In this document: piece after piece, positions 11,388 through 22,255 of the stretch
Position numbering within the stretch: position 1 is the first letter of the stretch
How the letters are laid out: the number at the start of each line of letters is the position of its first letter
Assembly (NCBI GenBank): GCA_034359265.1
Contig: CP136890.1
Location: 42,196,501-42,260,500 of the forward strand
Origin: Canna indica
Taxonomy: Eukaryota; Streptophyta; Magnoliopsida; Zingiberales; Cannaceae
Direction: 5' to 3'
DNA length: 64,000 nt
Notes under the pieces: model-generated
The model's database searches: none
Told to the model about the DNA's origin: nothing
The model's input: the letters and a program-made list of their open reading frames with translations, nothing else
Program-made: the position numbers and the translations under genes

Positions 11388-12622
11388 TGTTGATCAAATA
11401 CCCAACTTAAAAGGGGGGGGTTAAATAGTGTTGGGTGAATTTTAACTTCTATTCGATTTCTTTCAAGTTCGATTTCTAACACAACCAAATTAATCATGCA
11501 ACTAAATTATGATGTTTGACAAGTATAAATAGCAAGGTATATCAATGAGTAACACAATGCAAACACAAGCAATTAGAGTGGTTCGGCCAACCGTCTACTC
11601 CACTACCTTGACTCTACACTAAGAATTTCTAACCAACATTTTATAGACTATGTGTTTCCCTTTGAATACAACCGAGACCTTCCTTCTCAACCCTTTGAGA
11701 ATGCCTAGAAACCTATTCACCTAGGCAAAACATAATTCTATAAAGCAAACCCTAAGTGTTTACACTAGCACACCCAGCAAGCTAACAATGAGAATTACAA
11801 TTAAAGAGCGATGAAAAATAACAAAAAAGAGCTAAAAATGAAACCACAAGTGTGAGCTCCTTCCAAAGCCTTCTAAGTCCCCAACTCTTCAAGATGGTGA
11901 GCTCGAATCATTGCCGGAGTTGAGACGAAAAGATCGCTTGAGGAAGATGAAGCTATCGGTGAAGCAAGCGAGCGCAAATCAATCTTTGAAGGCTTAAATC
12001 TCACTTAGGAATGCACTAATGATCATTTCGAAGCTTTAAGTGAGGTTGGTGAGGGGTATTTATAACCCCTCACTCGGCAATTCACTCCAACGGACATTTT
12101 TCTGGCCACATTCGGTCGATCGTCGATCGATTGATTGACCGCCAAGCGACCGCAAGGCTATTGTCTCTTTCTGGCCATATTCGATCGACCGAATTGGCTA
12201 CTACCAATTTTTTCCGGTCGACCGAATTGGCCACTGCCAATTTTTGGCCTTGTTCGGTCAACCAACTAGTCGACCGAATTGGCTACTGCCAATTTTTGGC
12301 CTCGTTCGATTGACCTATCGGTCGACCGAACCTGGGCTAAGGCTATTTTTTTCAGTCATGTTCTTGCGCGCTTCGTTTCCGAGTTCCGTTATCATGTTTT
12401 TACTTGGATAATATTACAATTTGGCTTGGGATGAATTCCTAGAGATATATTACATAAAATCTAATCATAAATCTAGATTTTATACTTGCTCGTTTTCGAA
12501 GCCATTTTTGCTGATTCTTGTATTGCTCCGAACGAACTTCGTACGTGTATCGTAACATCAAGCTGGACTCAAAATTTCAAAAATACGTTAGTTTCATGTT
12601 TGTTATCATCAAAATATAGATC
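11388..12622 (-). repeat. 5' LTR of minus-strand copia-type element B, truncated
   Basis: It starts TGTTGATC on the plus strand next to the primer site. The block AGTGGTTCGGCC...CTCCACTACC (11578-11608), a minus-strand TATA box TTATAAATA (12057-12065) and palindromic GGTCGACC-type motifs (12110-12330) relate it to the LTR at 2920-4439. Overall sequence and termini differ, however, so it is another family member and not the partner LTR. The far end lacks a terminal CA and stops about 25 bp short of where the related LTR ends; the next sequence belongs to a different element. Confidence 0.8.
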
Positions 12623-12869
12623 GAAGCCTAGGGGGGACCCTTGGGCCTACAAGAGTGATTCTGCTCCTGTACTAGAGACTGCTGCAATTACAACTGTACC
12701 GAAGCAATTTCTGTTCATGTACCTGAATCTGAGATTGAACATCAAGTGTTTGCTGAGGAAGTTGTCCAGGAAACTACTAAGAATGCTACTGAGTTGAAGA
12801 AGAATCCAAACACAACTCCTATCAAGAAAGAAATCATCTAAATCTGCCAGGAAGACATAAAAGAAAACA

Positions 12870-13695
12870 ATCACTAGCAAGCTTCACAAAGGACTACTTT
12901 CTGATGATCTCTACCCTCCTTGGAAGGCTCTTCAATTAAGAGGTATTATCTCACAAAGACCTCTAGATTTAGCACAGTTTTCTTTGAAGTGCAAACCAAT
13001 TATGGACATTCTTGAGAAAAGGATTTTATCTAGCTCTTTCATGATTGTTACTCCTTACTGCAAATTACTTGTCTTGGAGTTTTACTACAATCTTGCTGAG
13101 GATATATCTGATCCTGAAAGTAGTCACTTTCAACGAGTGTTTGTCAGAGGAAAGTGGTATTTTTTCAATCCTAAGACTATTAATGAGTTTTTTGCTTTTG
13201 TTATTTCTTCTTCAACTGATCTTCCTGATGAATCAAATACTAATGTTCTGAAAACTGTTGGGCCAGATGTATCAAATGGTAAAATTATAGACTTGGCAGG
13301 TGGACATGATATCAAATCTTCTTCTTTGAATACTTTCTATGCAGTGTTGTTTCTAATTTATAAGGTATTTTTGGATCCCTACATCTCACATCACTTTTCT
13401 GAGCAGAGAAATAGTGATGTTGCAGTTCAAGATAACCAATGGGATACATTTTGATCTAGGAAGTTTGATTTTTGAACAAATTACAACTCTTAGATCTAGA
13501 TTGGATTCTAATTCCAGGATGTTTCTAATCTTTCCAAACTCAATTTATGGAATTCTGGAAAGACAAGGGTTCAAATGCTCATCTGAAGAGTTTGTTGAAC
13601 CAGTTGGTTCATCCCTGAAGATTCATCACAAGCTTTTGAAGAAAGTGAGTACTCCTGTGAAGTCCCAACCTGATTCCAGTTCAAACAAGAAATAA
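12870..13695 (+). pseudogene. Putative plant transposon protein domain (PF20167-like), frameshifted
   Basis: Translation from about 12870 gives KLHKGLLSDDLYPPW, then the recognisable core LVLEFYYNLAEDI, RVFVRGKWYFFNPKTINEFF (about 13070-13200) and further to 13454. It resumes in another frame from about 13414 (GSLIFEQITTLRSR) to a stop at 13695, continuing in pieces to about 14030. The arrangement (LVREFYANL-like, VRGK, then an IN.F motif) matches from memory a domain common in plant LTR-element extra reading frames; its function is unknown. One frameshift around 13430-13450 and stops downstream make it non-functional. Confidence 0.65.
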
Positions 13696-14121
13696 TCTAG
13701 TGCTTCAACTGCTAGTGAACAGTCTATTGTTGAGGAACTCTTTAATGCATGGGAAACTATGTCTCTACTTTAACAACGACTTATTTCTATTGAGAAGAAA
13801 GTCATTGAACATTTCACTTCAACTTCAACAGGTCATTTTTCTCCCTCCTCGGGTAGTCTTTCAAATTCTTCAAGCTCTGATTGATCTTGGTACTCTCACT
13901 ACTTTTCCTTTGGCTAAATATGCCAAAAAGTGGGAGAAATGGCACATCCAGTTGCAACCTTATTTATCTCACCTATTCTTTGGTTGCAACTGTATTCTGA
14001 CTTATTTGACTACTGTGACTGTTTGTCTATCTGTGTGACTTTGCTGGTTGTAATATTTTATTTATGGCTGTGGATGAGTGAATGACTATTGTGTTTTGCC
14101 AAATAAGCCAAAGGGAAATAT

Positions 14122-14418
14122 TGTTAGTATTTGGCTTATGTGTGTTGGCTATATTTGGCAAAAGTATTCCCAAATTATTCTCGGTTGTAAAGACAGTTAC
14201 AACTGGTTTTGCCTATGAGGAGTTATGTTAAGTTCTCAGTTGTAAAGATAGTCACAACTGCTTAGGTTGCTGAGCAGTTTATCCTACTATGTGTGATGTC
14301 TTTTTACTCAGTTACAACTCGTCTTGTTTGACGAGTTGCTTAAATGTTGTGACTGGGATATACTCTGGATATTCTCTTGACAACTTGTGTTTTTGCCGAA
14401 TAAGCCAAAGGGGGAGAT
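14122..14418 (+). repeat. Partial extra copy of the LTR start
   Basis: About 300 bp before the LTR, the sequence AATAAGCCAAAGGGAAATA followed by TGTTAGTATTTGGC repeats the purine tract and LTR start found at 14400-14435. The two copies are about 300 bp apart head to tail, giving two successive LTR-like beginnings. Confidence 0.7.
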
Positions 14419-16112
14419 TGTTGGTGTTTGGCTTTTGTAGTGTTGACTATATTTGGAAAATGTATTTCAGGTTATTCTCAATTAAATGGACAATTACAAC
14501 TATGATGAGTTCTGCTTATGTTGAAGACAGTTACAATTGTGTGAGGAAAATTTCAACTGCTCCTACAGACTATGGTTTTCTGGATAAGGATATTACTGAT
14601 ATGATGACTTTTGATTTCAAGTATTAATGATGATTATATTTTATATCTCAGATATTTTTAAATCATCTTTAATTATTTGTTTATTGCCTATGGAAGAAAT
14701 GAAGTAGTATTCATTGATGGACTGGCGATTATCTTGAAGCCTTTATGACCAAAGTCAATTATGGAAGAAATAAAATGGTCTTCATTAATGGGCTGGCGGT
14801 TTTTAAAAGTTTTTATGGCGGCAATATTTCTTGAAGCTTTTATCGCCGAAATATTATGATGTGCTATGGCTGGCTTTTGACTTCGAAATTGCTGAAGTTA
14901 AGATCTTGTGTTAAGTAGCATTTATGGAAGTTGGTTGACATTCTCTATTTATGAGGAAAGAGAAGTTTTTGATATGCAAGTATTCTATGTCACCACAGTC
15001 AGTTGCAACTGCTCTTGTTGCCAACCTCAACTACTCTTGCTGCAGTGAAGTTTATACTGGTGCGATATTTATCCTGTTGTGATGATTGCTTGAATGTTGC
15101 TAAGATTATTGATAAATAGACTTGATCATTTTATAGTGACTTTTAGGCTTGATCTTTTATGATGCTTAAAGGAGTTTTGGTCATCATGGAGTTACTACTT
15201 TATGGTCTTGGTCATTCACTTTGGTGGAGTTATAGTCATCATAAATTTATGGCCTTAGGTCATTCATTGGTGGAGTTAATGGTCATTAATGGAGTTAATG
15301 GTTATCATGGAATTAGGAGTTTCTCTTGTGGAGTAATGACTATGTGTTTTGGGTTGCCTACTCTACTTATAAAAGGTGTGAGAGAATGTTTGAGAAGATT
15401 GATTCTCTCCGATGGATCCGCTCCTATCCACTCCAACGCGAATCCTCGCCTATTGATCTACGCTTATGAATCCACTCTTATGTGCATAAATTATGTTGCC
15501 AGTTATATGAGGAGTTAAGACTGCTGAGTTGAGACTGCTGAATGTAGATTGCTAAGTGCAAAACTGCTGAATGCAGACGACAATAATCTATCTTTCTTAT
15601 CTTTAGGTGAAGATGGTTTCGGGCGGATAACTCGCTACAACACAAGGCTGTGTGGAGAACAGAACTCTGTGGCTGGGATGTCATAGAGAGACAAGTTGAT
15701 ATTTACTTGTAATAGCAAATAGGTGTTTTTGTTATTTCTAATTCACTATAGTACTGGTAGTCGGATTTCGGGTGTGAAATCTAGAGAACTTATATTGTAC
15801 TTATAGAGAGTGGATTGGGCATCTGTCCGATGAGTGCCCCACAGATTAGGTGACAGGTTTTGTCACTAAACTGCGTAGTACAAACCTTTGTGTTTGCGTG
15901 TAATTTTTGTTTTGGTTCTTACTTTGCTAATAGTAGGAGTTGCAATAGCAGTTGCAACTTCCTATTCAACTATCCTTAGCAGAAGTTCCCTTACAGACAT
16001 ATACTGTCATGAGGTTTCATCCATATGCATCGTCTTAAACGTTGAGTAGAATAGGATATTGGCTGAGCTCCCCTAGTCTACCCGGACTAGCCTGACAAGA
16101 AAATCCCCAACA
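14419..16112 (+). repeat. 3' LTR of element C (1694 bp)
   Basis: It starts TGTTGG and ends CCAACA, preceded by a purine-rich tract. A TATA box (TATAAAAG) lies at 15368-15375, consistent with an LTR promoter. Several dispersed AGTTGCAACT-type words occur. There is no coding content. Confidence 0.85.
15368..15375 (+). promoter_or_regulatory. LTR TATA box (element C)
   Basis: TATAAAAG lies about 950 bp into the 1.7-kb LTR. This is its only TATA-box-like site noticed on this strand. Confidence 0.6.
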
Positions 16113-16450
16113 ATAAAAGAGATAATGATAGGGTCATATAGATTTTCATCAATTCCCTATAAATCAAATTCATAGAAGGATATTAACAATTTCAAGTGGG
16201 TGTCCTATGCAAGTTGGCTGCATCATCAACCATCATGATGAATCAGAGTGACTCCTTTCGTGTCGAGCACATCTCGCCTCCTCCCGTGATGTAGTCAATG
16301 ACTCCCCATATTTCACGGTTCGAATGTGGTCCAATCTATTGCTTGTTGCACAGCGCGACGGGGGCATCCTGTTGGAATTTCGGTCCTCGTGGTCGTGGTT
16401 ATGTCAGTCTCGACTTCAGCTTCATCTCCGACGGACATAGAGGTCGAGGC
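16113..16450 (-). pseudogene. Gypsy element D: region after gag zinc motif (third piece)
   Basis: On the minus strand this continues the gag of the gypsy element that begins at 48384. After the hAT-like element is removed it follows directly on the piece at 19763-20212. It reads, with stops, to GVIDYITGGG, resembling the short 'I-GG' linker between gag and protease in Tat/Athila-like gypsy elements. It is cut at 16112 by the LTR of element C; protease and pol are lost. Confidence 0.6.
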
Positions 16451-16499
16451 TAGGGGTGAGCATGGATCGGTTTACCGGTCCATTAGCAAATTTATTAAC

Positions 16500-19218
16500 T
16501 GTCGCACCCCAACTCAGGGTCACATGACCGACCAGGGTATACGTTCCTATACCCCGCAGTCTAAACCATGCACATGCCAACTCAACAAATAAATATAGCG
16601 GAAAAGAAATAACAAGTTTTATTTCAATGAAAAGCAAACTAAAATAGAGTTTATTTCAAGTAGCTCCAATGAAACGAAAAGTGCGGAAATAACATTTTAA
16701 GTTCAACAATTCAAAAGTTCAGATATAATAAAGTCTGAAAAAATGACATAAATGCCCTCAGGGCTACAACTCCAAATGAAACTAATACAAGTGTATGACT
16801 ACTACCAAAAGACTCGACTACGACCCTATCTAGGACTACTATGAGATCATGCGGTTCCTCCGCCCTCCAGCGGCGTCAAGTGCATCCAACCCACCTCACT
16901 GGTCAAGCTCTGCAAAATAGAAATCAAACGACAATGGGTGAGTTCAAACAACTCAGCGAGCGGTTATACCAACCCTCACCAATAAACATCACAGACATAA
17001 CAAGAATGTAAATCTATCTCTACAGAAAAGTAAAGTCACAAAGGTGTGACTAGCCAACAGGCCAACAGGCCACACATGCCTCAAGGCATCTAACCCTCCA
17101 AGAGTGGATAAACATCATGCTGAAGCCTACCATGCCCGAACGCAACAAGACATACTAGGATAATCGGGAAGGCCCTCCAAACTTATCCTAGTATAAGGAA
17201 CCTCGAGAGCAATCGGGAAAGGCCCTCTGAACTTGCTCCGCGAGACGTGATATCACAAGAGTAATCGAGCAGGCCCTCCGAACTTACTCTTCTAAGACAT
17301 CACAGGAATAATCGGGAAAGGCCCTCCGAACTTATTCCTCTAAAAATCACCTCGGGGATAATCGGGTAGGCCCTCCGAACTTATCCCACGAGGCCAAACC
17401 AGAACAATCGGGAAAGACCCTCCGAACTTATTCTGCATGTTGGGAATTAGTCATCCAACCTCTTGGGCTAAGCCCGCAATCCGGCTCCTAATCGAGCCGC
17501 TCCGCCATTCGCAAGGATATGGCGCATCATGACCTAAGTCAAGACTCTCCTATGGTGTCCTAGGGTGTCCTCATTAGGAAGCATCTCAACACTCCATACC
17601 CGACCCCTATCTCTTAAATCTGTAATGTCATTAACCCGTGTGGTTTTATTTCATGCATACTTTATAAACTGTTTCATAACATATTATGTTCACCCTTAAT
17701 CCAATTTTAATTATGTAATTAAAATTTAGTTCACAAAGATTAGGGTTTTGTTTTAGGTTACTGTTCTGCCTAGAACTAATGTTTCTAACCCGAATCTAGT
17801 CTCCAAAGTGTGTCCTACAAACTATGTTTTCTGGTCGAAACGATAGGTTACATGACTATATTCACAGAAATACACACACCATAGCAAATAATCTAAAAAC
17901 AGCATAAATTCAACATCTCAGCATAAAATTCCAGCAACATACAATTTCAGCATATCATGAAATTAGATCCAAAAATTTACAAAAATTAGCTCCTTAATTA
18001 TCTTTAGGATAGAATACTAATCTCAAGATTTATTTCATAGAATTCATGATTTTTAATCAAGATTGAAAAAAAGAATCTACCGTGCCTTAATCAAGAAATA
18101 ACATCAAGATTAAAAATCCTCCTTCTCAAGAATCCCCATGGCAAAAATTACAAGATCTTGATCCTAATCATGATTTCTATCCACAAATCATAGATTTAAT
18201 CCAAGCATGCAATCCACATATCAAGAACTCAAATTAGGAGAAAAGATCAAGATTTTCATATCAAGGAAACAAGAAGGCTCATTTGGGCTTTTCATCGAAC
18301 ACCTTGAGGGCGAGTTTCCCCCTTGGCCAAGCACCCCTAGGTTTACCCTAGGGCTGCCAAGCCCCATAAGGGAGAGATTTGGGTCTCCTCAAGCATGAAT
18401 TCCAAGAAATACGACAAGAAGTCGAAAAACAAATCAAGAACAAAACATAAACATCGAGCCGCCAAGAACGACTTCAAGAATTCGAACAAAAACCCGAAGA
18501 GAGAGGACACTCATCTAATTTAAAAAGATGATTGGAGAAGAAAATCAACCGATGGCCTACGATTTTGGCCCCAAAATCCGGCGGCTCAACCCCAAGGAAG
18601 AAGGGGGCAGGCGACGGCTCCTCCCAAGCCGTCGGCTTGAGGAGAAAGGGATAGGAGCTAGCTTCGGTTGGCTCCTCTCGGCTCGGCTCCAGAGGGAAGG
18701 AAGAGAGAAGGAGAGGGAAAGGGGCTTGGCTCAGGCGGTGGCTCAGATCTGGGATGGCGGCGGCTCCAAGGTGAAAGAGGGAGAGGGTCGACTGCTGGCG
18801 GCTGGCTCTCTTCTCTCATAATTTTGGGTGGCTTCAAAAATAGGAGCCACAAGCCAAGGGGAGGGGGTTTTATATTCCCTCCTCAACCCTAACCCCTCTA
18901 ACCCTTTTATCCAACCCTCATCCATCTTAAACCGAATTCGAGCCTGCTAACTTAAATTTAATTAAACTTATTCTAATACAAAAACAATTAATTAAATACA
19001 CCCACATGAACATAATTAACAATTATGCACACCCAACATCAAATTAAATAATTTTAACTACTCAGACCTAAATTCATAAATTTCATATCCTACTTACCCG
19101 AGCTCGCAAGCTCGCACCGGACCATGAGTCAACTCGGTTCGACCACGAACTAGTCCGCTAGGCTGGCAAACACAAACATAAGAGGAAAATAATAAAATTA
19201 AATATCTAGGATATTACA
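16500..19218 (-). repeat. Gypsy solo LTR (2719 bp) nested in the hAT-like element
   Basis: It starts TGTCGCACCCC and ends ATATTACA; reversed, it starts TGTAATATCC and ends GGGGTGCGACA, like the gypsy LTRs starting at 20437, 24727 and 45163. Flanks TTAAC (16495-16499) and TTAAT (19219-19223) match in four of five bases, fitting an aged 5-bp target duplication. No internal region is present, so it probably arose by LTR-LTR recombination. Open frames near 18528-18925 run through GC-rich and purine-rich LTR sequence and are not genes. Confidence 0.85.
17140..17450 (-). repeat. Tandem repeats of about 55 bp in the gypsy LTR
   Basis: About six copies of a unit containing AATCGGGAAGGCCCTCCGAA occur, each followed by CTTATTCC or a variant. 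The same array, on the other strand (GTTCGGATGGGCGAATC), is at 21905-22190 in another LTR of the family. Confidence 0.85.
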
Positions 19219-19762
19219 TTAATCAATCCATTAACTTCGGTTTTTCAAAACCACTAATCGTAAACTGATCCATTAACTTCGGTTAACCATCATTTCAGTT
19301 TCGATTTTTTCGGTTCGATTAACCGAGAATTTTTGGTTAACCAATAAAATTTTTTAACCTACAAACATAATAATATTATGCAAATTACATATGGAGAAAA
19401 ATCCAAACAAATACCGAATTCCCATTGAGAAAAAAAAATAAATAAAAAATAAAACCACTTGAACTAAGATAATGTACTGCAAAAAACTAATTTTTTTTAT
19501 TTTTTTATTTTTCAATTTATAAATAATTATATATATATATATAATATTAAAAATTAATAAATAACATTGAACCGATCGGTTAACCGAAACTGGTGGACTT
19601 TTTACATCTCTGATCGAAACCGAAACCAAAAATGGATTTTTTCAAAAATATAAATCGAAACTGAAAAAATCGGTACGGTTAATCGAAAAAACCAGTTTGG
19701 TTTCGGACCAGTTTCTGGTTAACCGAAAAATGAGTTTTGTTTTTCTCACCCCTAGTCGAGGT

Positions 19763-20217
19763 GACTCTCTCTAATCAAGCGCTCGATTTGATCTCGGAGC
19801 ACCACACACTTCTCGGTAGTATGCCCATAGGTGTGATAGAACTCGCACTTCTTACTCTTGTCAATGCTGGCGAGGGCTTCGGCCTTCCCATGCTACTGGG
19901 AGGTTTGAGCAACTACAGGTGATAGCTCTCCTGAATGATAGTTTCCCTCCTGATGTTCAGAGGAGTATACTCATCAAATATGGGGCTTGGTCTGGAAGAC
20001 GACCTCCCTCCCCGCCATGATCTTGGTCACATTGGTGTTTGTCTTCGCCCATTTTGTCGAGCTTCTTGGATTTCTTATCTTCGGTGGTATCTTTGGCAAT
20101 CTACCTATCGACCTTTCTGACCTCTCGGAGTTCTTCCATCTATATGTGACACATGGCATTTTCTCGGAACTCGATCATGTCCTTCGGTTTCGCTAGAGTG
20201 ATTTGGTTTGCAAAGTG
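19763..20217 (-). pseudogene. Gypsy element D gag, second piece
   Basis: The minus strand reads HFANQITLAKPKDMIEFREN at 20217-20160, then a basic linker, and near 19850-19780 CEFYHTYGHTTEKC and LRDQIERLI, the CCHC-like motif at the end of Tat/Athila-type gag. It joins in frame with GLKPR at 47172 when the solo LTR and its duplicated AAGTG are removed. Several stops are present. The 19755 boundary is the hAT-like insertion. Confidence 0.85.
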
Positions 20218-20436
20218 TGTTGGCCTAAGGTTTTCATCCTTAGTCTTAATCTCAATTTTGATTATAACAAACATGGAACTAATATTTTCATGGAAAAATA
20301 TTTTAATGTTTCATATCGGTTAGCGCACAACGTCCCCAATCAAAAATATTAGAAAAATTAGAGAATCGGAAGGACGTTGGTCGACGCGCTCGGGATTCTT
20401 CGGGAAGATAGAGTTTAGGTTTAGAGTGTCTAGAAT
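20218..20436 (+). repeat. Copia-type solo LTR, left piece
   Basis: It starts TGTTGGCCTAAGG after AAGTG (20213-20217) and resembles the starts of the LTRs at 52575 and 58041. It is interrupted at 20436/20437 by gypsy element E with duplication AGAAT and continues at 46193-47166, where it ends TTACA followed by AAGTG (47167-47171). Its rejoined length is about 1190 bp. Confidence 0.9.
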
Positions 20437-20456
20437 TGTAATATTCAAGATATTAA

Positions 20457-20483
20457 GGTTATTATTATTATTATTATTATTAC

Positions 20484-20517
<34 letters not shown>

Positions 20518-20518
20518 T
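20457..20518 (+). repeat. (ATT)n microsatellite
   Basis: About 20 ATT units with one ACT interruption lie near the start of the 5' LTR. The 3' LTR has a longer array at the same place (45187-45288). Confidence 0.95.
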
Positions 20519-21904
20519 ATTTTTGCCAGTCTAGCGGACTGATTCGAGGTCAAGCTGAGTCGAGTCATGATCCGGTGCGAGCTTGAAAGCTCGTGTAAGT
20601 AGAAATATGAATTATGCGTTTTTCTTTACTTGCTCAAGTAGAGAAAGAGGGGAGCCACCGCCCCCCCTCTTGTTGGAGCCACCACCTCCCCCACCCCCCA
20701 CCCCCCCTAGGAGCCAAGCCGAGCCGCCGCCTCTCGTGTGTCGGATTTGGAGACCATCTTCAAGGATTTCTTTACTTCTTCTTCTTCCTAATCAGGTGAG
20801 TGGTTTCTCCCTTCCTCCCCCTTCTTTTTCCTCATTTTCTTGAGCCGCCTCTTGGAATTTGAGAATTCTTGTTGGTTTCTTATGTGGATGTTGTTTTCTC
20901 GTGTTCCCATGAAAGAGGAAGCCCGAGGATCCCCCCTTTGTGGTGCAGCAGCCCTAGGATTGTCCTAGGGGTGCTCGGCCAAGGTGGGAAAGGAGACGCC
21001 CTCAAGGAGTTTGTGATATTGCCTAACAGAGCATGTTTATGTTGATAAGTTTTTAAATCCCTTGTTTTGAATCTTTGCTATGTTCTTATGATGTTGAATT
21101 ATGTTTGATGTCAAAAGTATGAATCTCAGCGTGTTAAATTTATGGTTTCATAGAAGATTTAGTTCTTGACGGTATAATTTATGTTCTTGATTATTCTTGA
21201 TTTATGAAGCATGAATCTTGATATCGGTGTAAGGATTTGAAGCATGCTAAATTATGTTTAGAATATATACCTTTTCAATTATTGTTTCTGATTAATGAAA
21301 TCTGGTTTAGCAATATTTTTAGAATGATTGTTGCTGTGATTTTCGTGTTAATTAATTTAGCATGCTGAAAATCTAAATATGTTGAAATTTCATGCTGGAT
21401 TGTCACTAATGATGCTGAGATTTGAAACTGTGTTTGTAAGGTGTGATGATTACTGAACATAGTCGTGTAACCTATCATTTTAACCAAAAAATATAGTCTG
21501 GAATCATAGGACACACTGGAAACCAGATTCGGCTTGGGTACACCAGAATTGGGTTCAAACAGTAGGTTGAAAAAAAAAACCCTAAAAGAAAACCTAAATT
21601 CGGAAATTTAAATTTTAATTGTATAATTAAAATTCAAAGGGCAAAATAAACTGTTAAGAGCCAACGAGAAATTAAATGCATGAAACAAAACCTCATGGGT
21701 TGATGACATTGATGGTCTAGGGCGTTGGGAAAGGGCATAATGTGTTGCGACATTTTTCCCAGTAGGAACACCCCTAGGACACCGTGGAAGACAATTGACT
21801 TAGGTCTTGTGGGCGCCATATCGTTCATGAATGGCGGAGAGGCTCGGTTAGGAGCTGGTTTGTGGGCTTGAGCCCGTAATGTTGGATGGGTAAATCCCAA
21901 CCTA

Positions 21905-22190
21905 TATTTAAAAAGGAATAAGTTTGGATGGGTGAATCCTGATTATTCCCGTTTCTCTTTGGAATAAGTTCGGATGGGCGAATCTCGATTATTCCTATTT
22001 CTCTTTGGAATAAATTCGGATGGGCAAATCCCTATTATTCCCGCTTCTCTTTGGAATAAGTTCGGATGGGCGAATCCCAATTATTCTCATTTTTTTGGAA
22101 TAAGTTCGGATGGGCAAATCTCGATTATTCCCACATGTCTCTTTATGGGTATGTCATGGGATAAGTTCGGATGGGTAAAACCTGATTATC
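21905..22190 (+). repeat. Tandem repeats of about 55 bp in the 5' LTR of element E
   Basis: Six units are built on GGAATAAGTTCGGATGGGC then AATC and ATTATTCC. They are the same family as the minus-strand array at 17140-17450. Confidence 0.85.
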
Positions 22191-22255
22191 CTCATAACCC
22201 TTGTGAGTGACTTGTATGTCTTACGGTATGGGTAGGCAGATAGGTCTGTTGTAGT

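Larger units (their letters stand above)
12623..16112 (+). mobile_element. 3' part of a plus-strand LTR retrotransposon (element C)
   Basis: It contains a decayed extra open reading frame (12870-13695), a purine-rich tract AAAGGGGGAGAT (14408-14418) and a full 3' LTR (14419-16112). The upstream gag-pol is absent; the left end abuts the truncated LTR of element B. A third reading frame of 'putative plant transposon protein' type between pol and the 3' LTR is seen in several plant LTR elements. The bases right after the LTR (ATAAA) would be its target duplication; the left copy cannot be identified. Confidence 0.75.
16451..19754. mobile_element. hAT-like non-autonomous element (about 585 bp without its nested LTR)
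   Basis: The ends are inverted repeats TAGGGGTGAG (16451-16460) and CTCACCCCTA (19745-19754). They are flanked by GTCGAGGC (16443-16450) and GTCGAGGT (19755-19762), an 8-bp target duplication with one mismatch, as expected for hAT elements. Inside, repeated GGTTAACCGAA-type words in both orientations (19240-19730) can fold back. No transposase is present. A gypsy solo LTR sits inside it at 16500-19218. The host is the gag region of gypsy element D. Confidence 0.85.
20437..22255 (+). repeat. 5' LTR of gypsy element E, left piece
   Basis: It starts TGTAATATTCAAG and carries an ATT microsatellite (20457-20518), followed by TGAGTCGAGTCATGATCCGG and AAGTAGAAATATGAATTATG, both shared with the 3' LTR at 45290-45390. 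It includes six 'GTTCGGATGGGCGAATC' repeats (about 21905-22190). At about 22255 it joins directly to the middle of a reverse transcriptase gene, which is not a normal LTR end, so a deletion or recombination junction is inferred. The 3' LTR lacks the middle of this sequence. Confidence 0.8.

Noticed and set aside
2920..12622. LTRs at 2920-4439 and 11388-12622 as a pair of one element
   Set aside because: Their termini and most of their sequence differ far more than LTRs of one insertion should; they are related families.
18528..18925. Open frames in GC-rich DNA as genes
   Set aside because: They lie inside a gypsy solo LTR, overlap on both strands and have low complexity.
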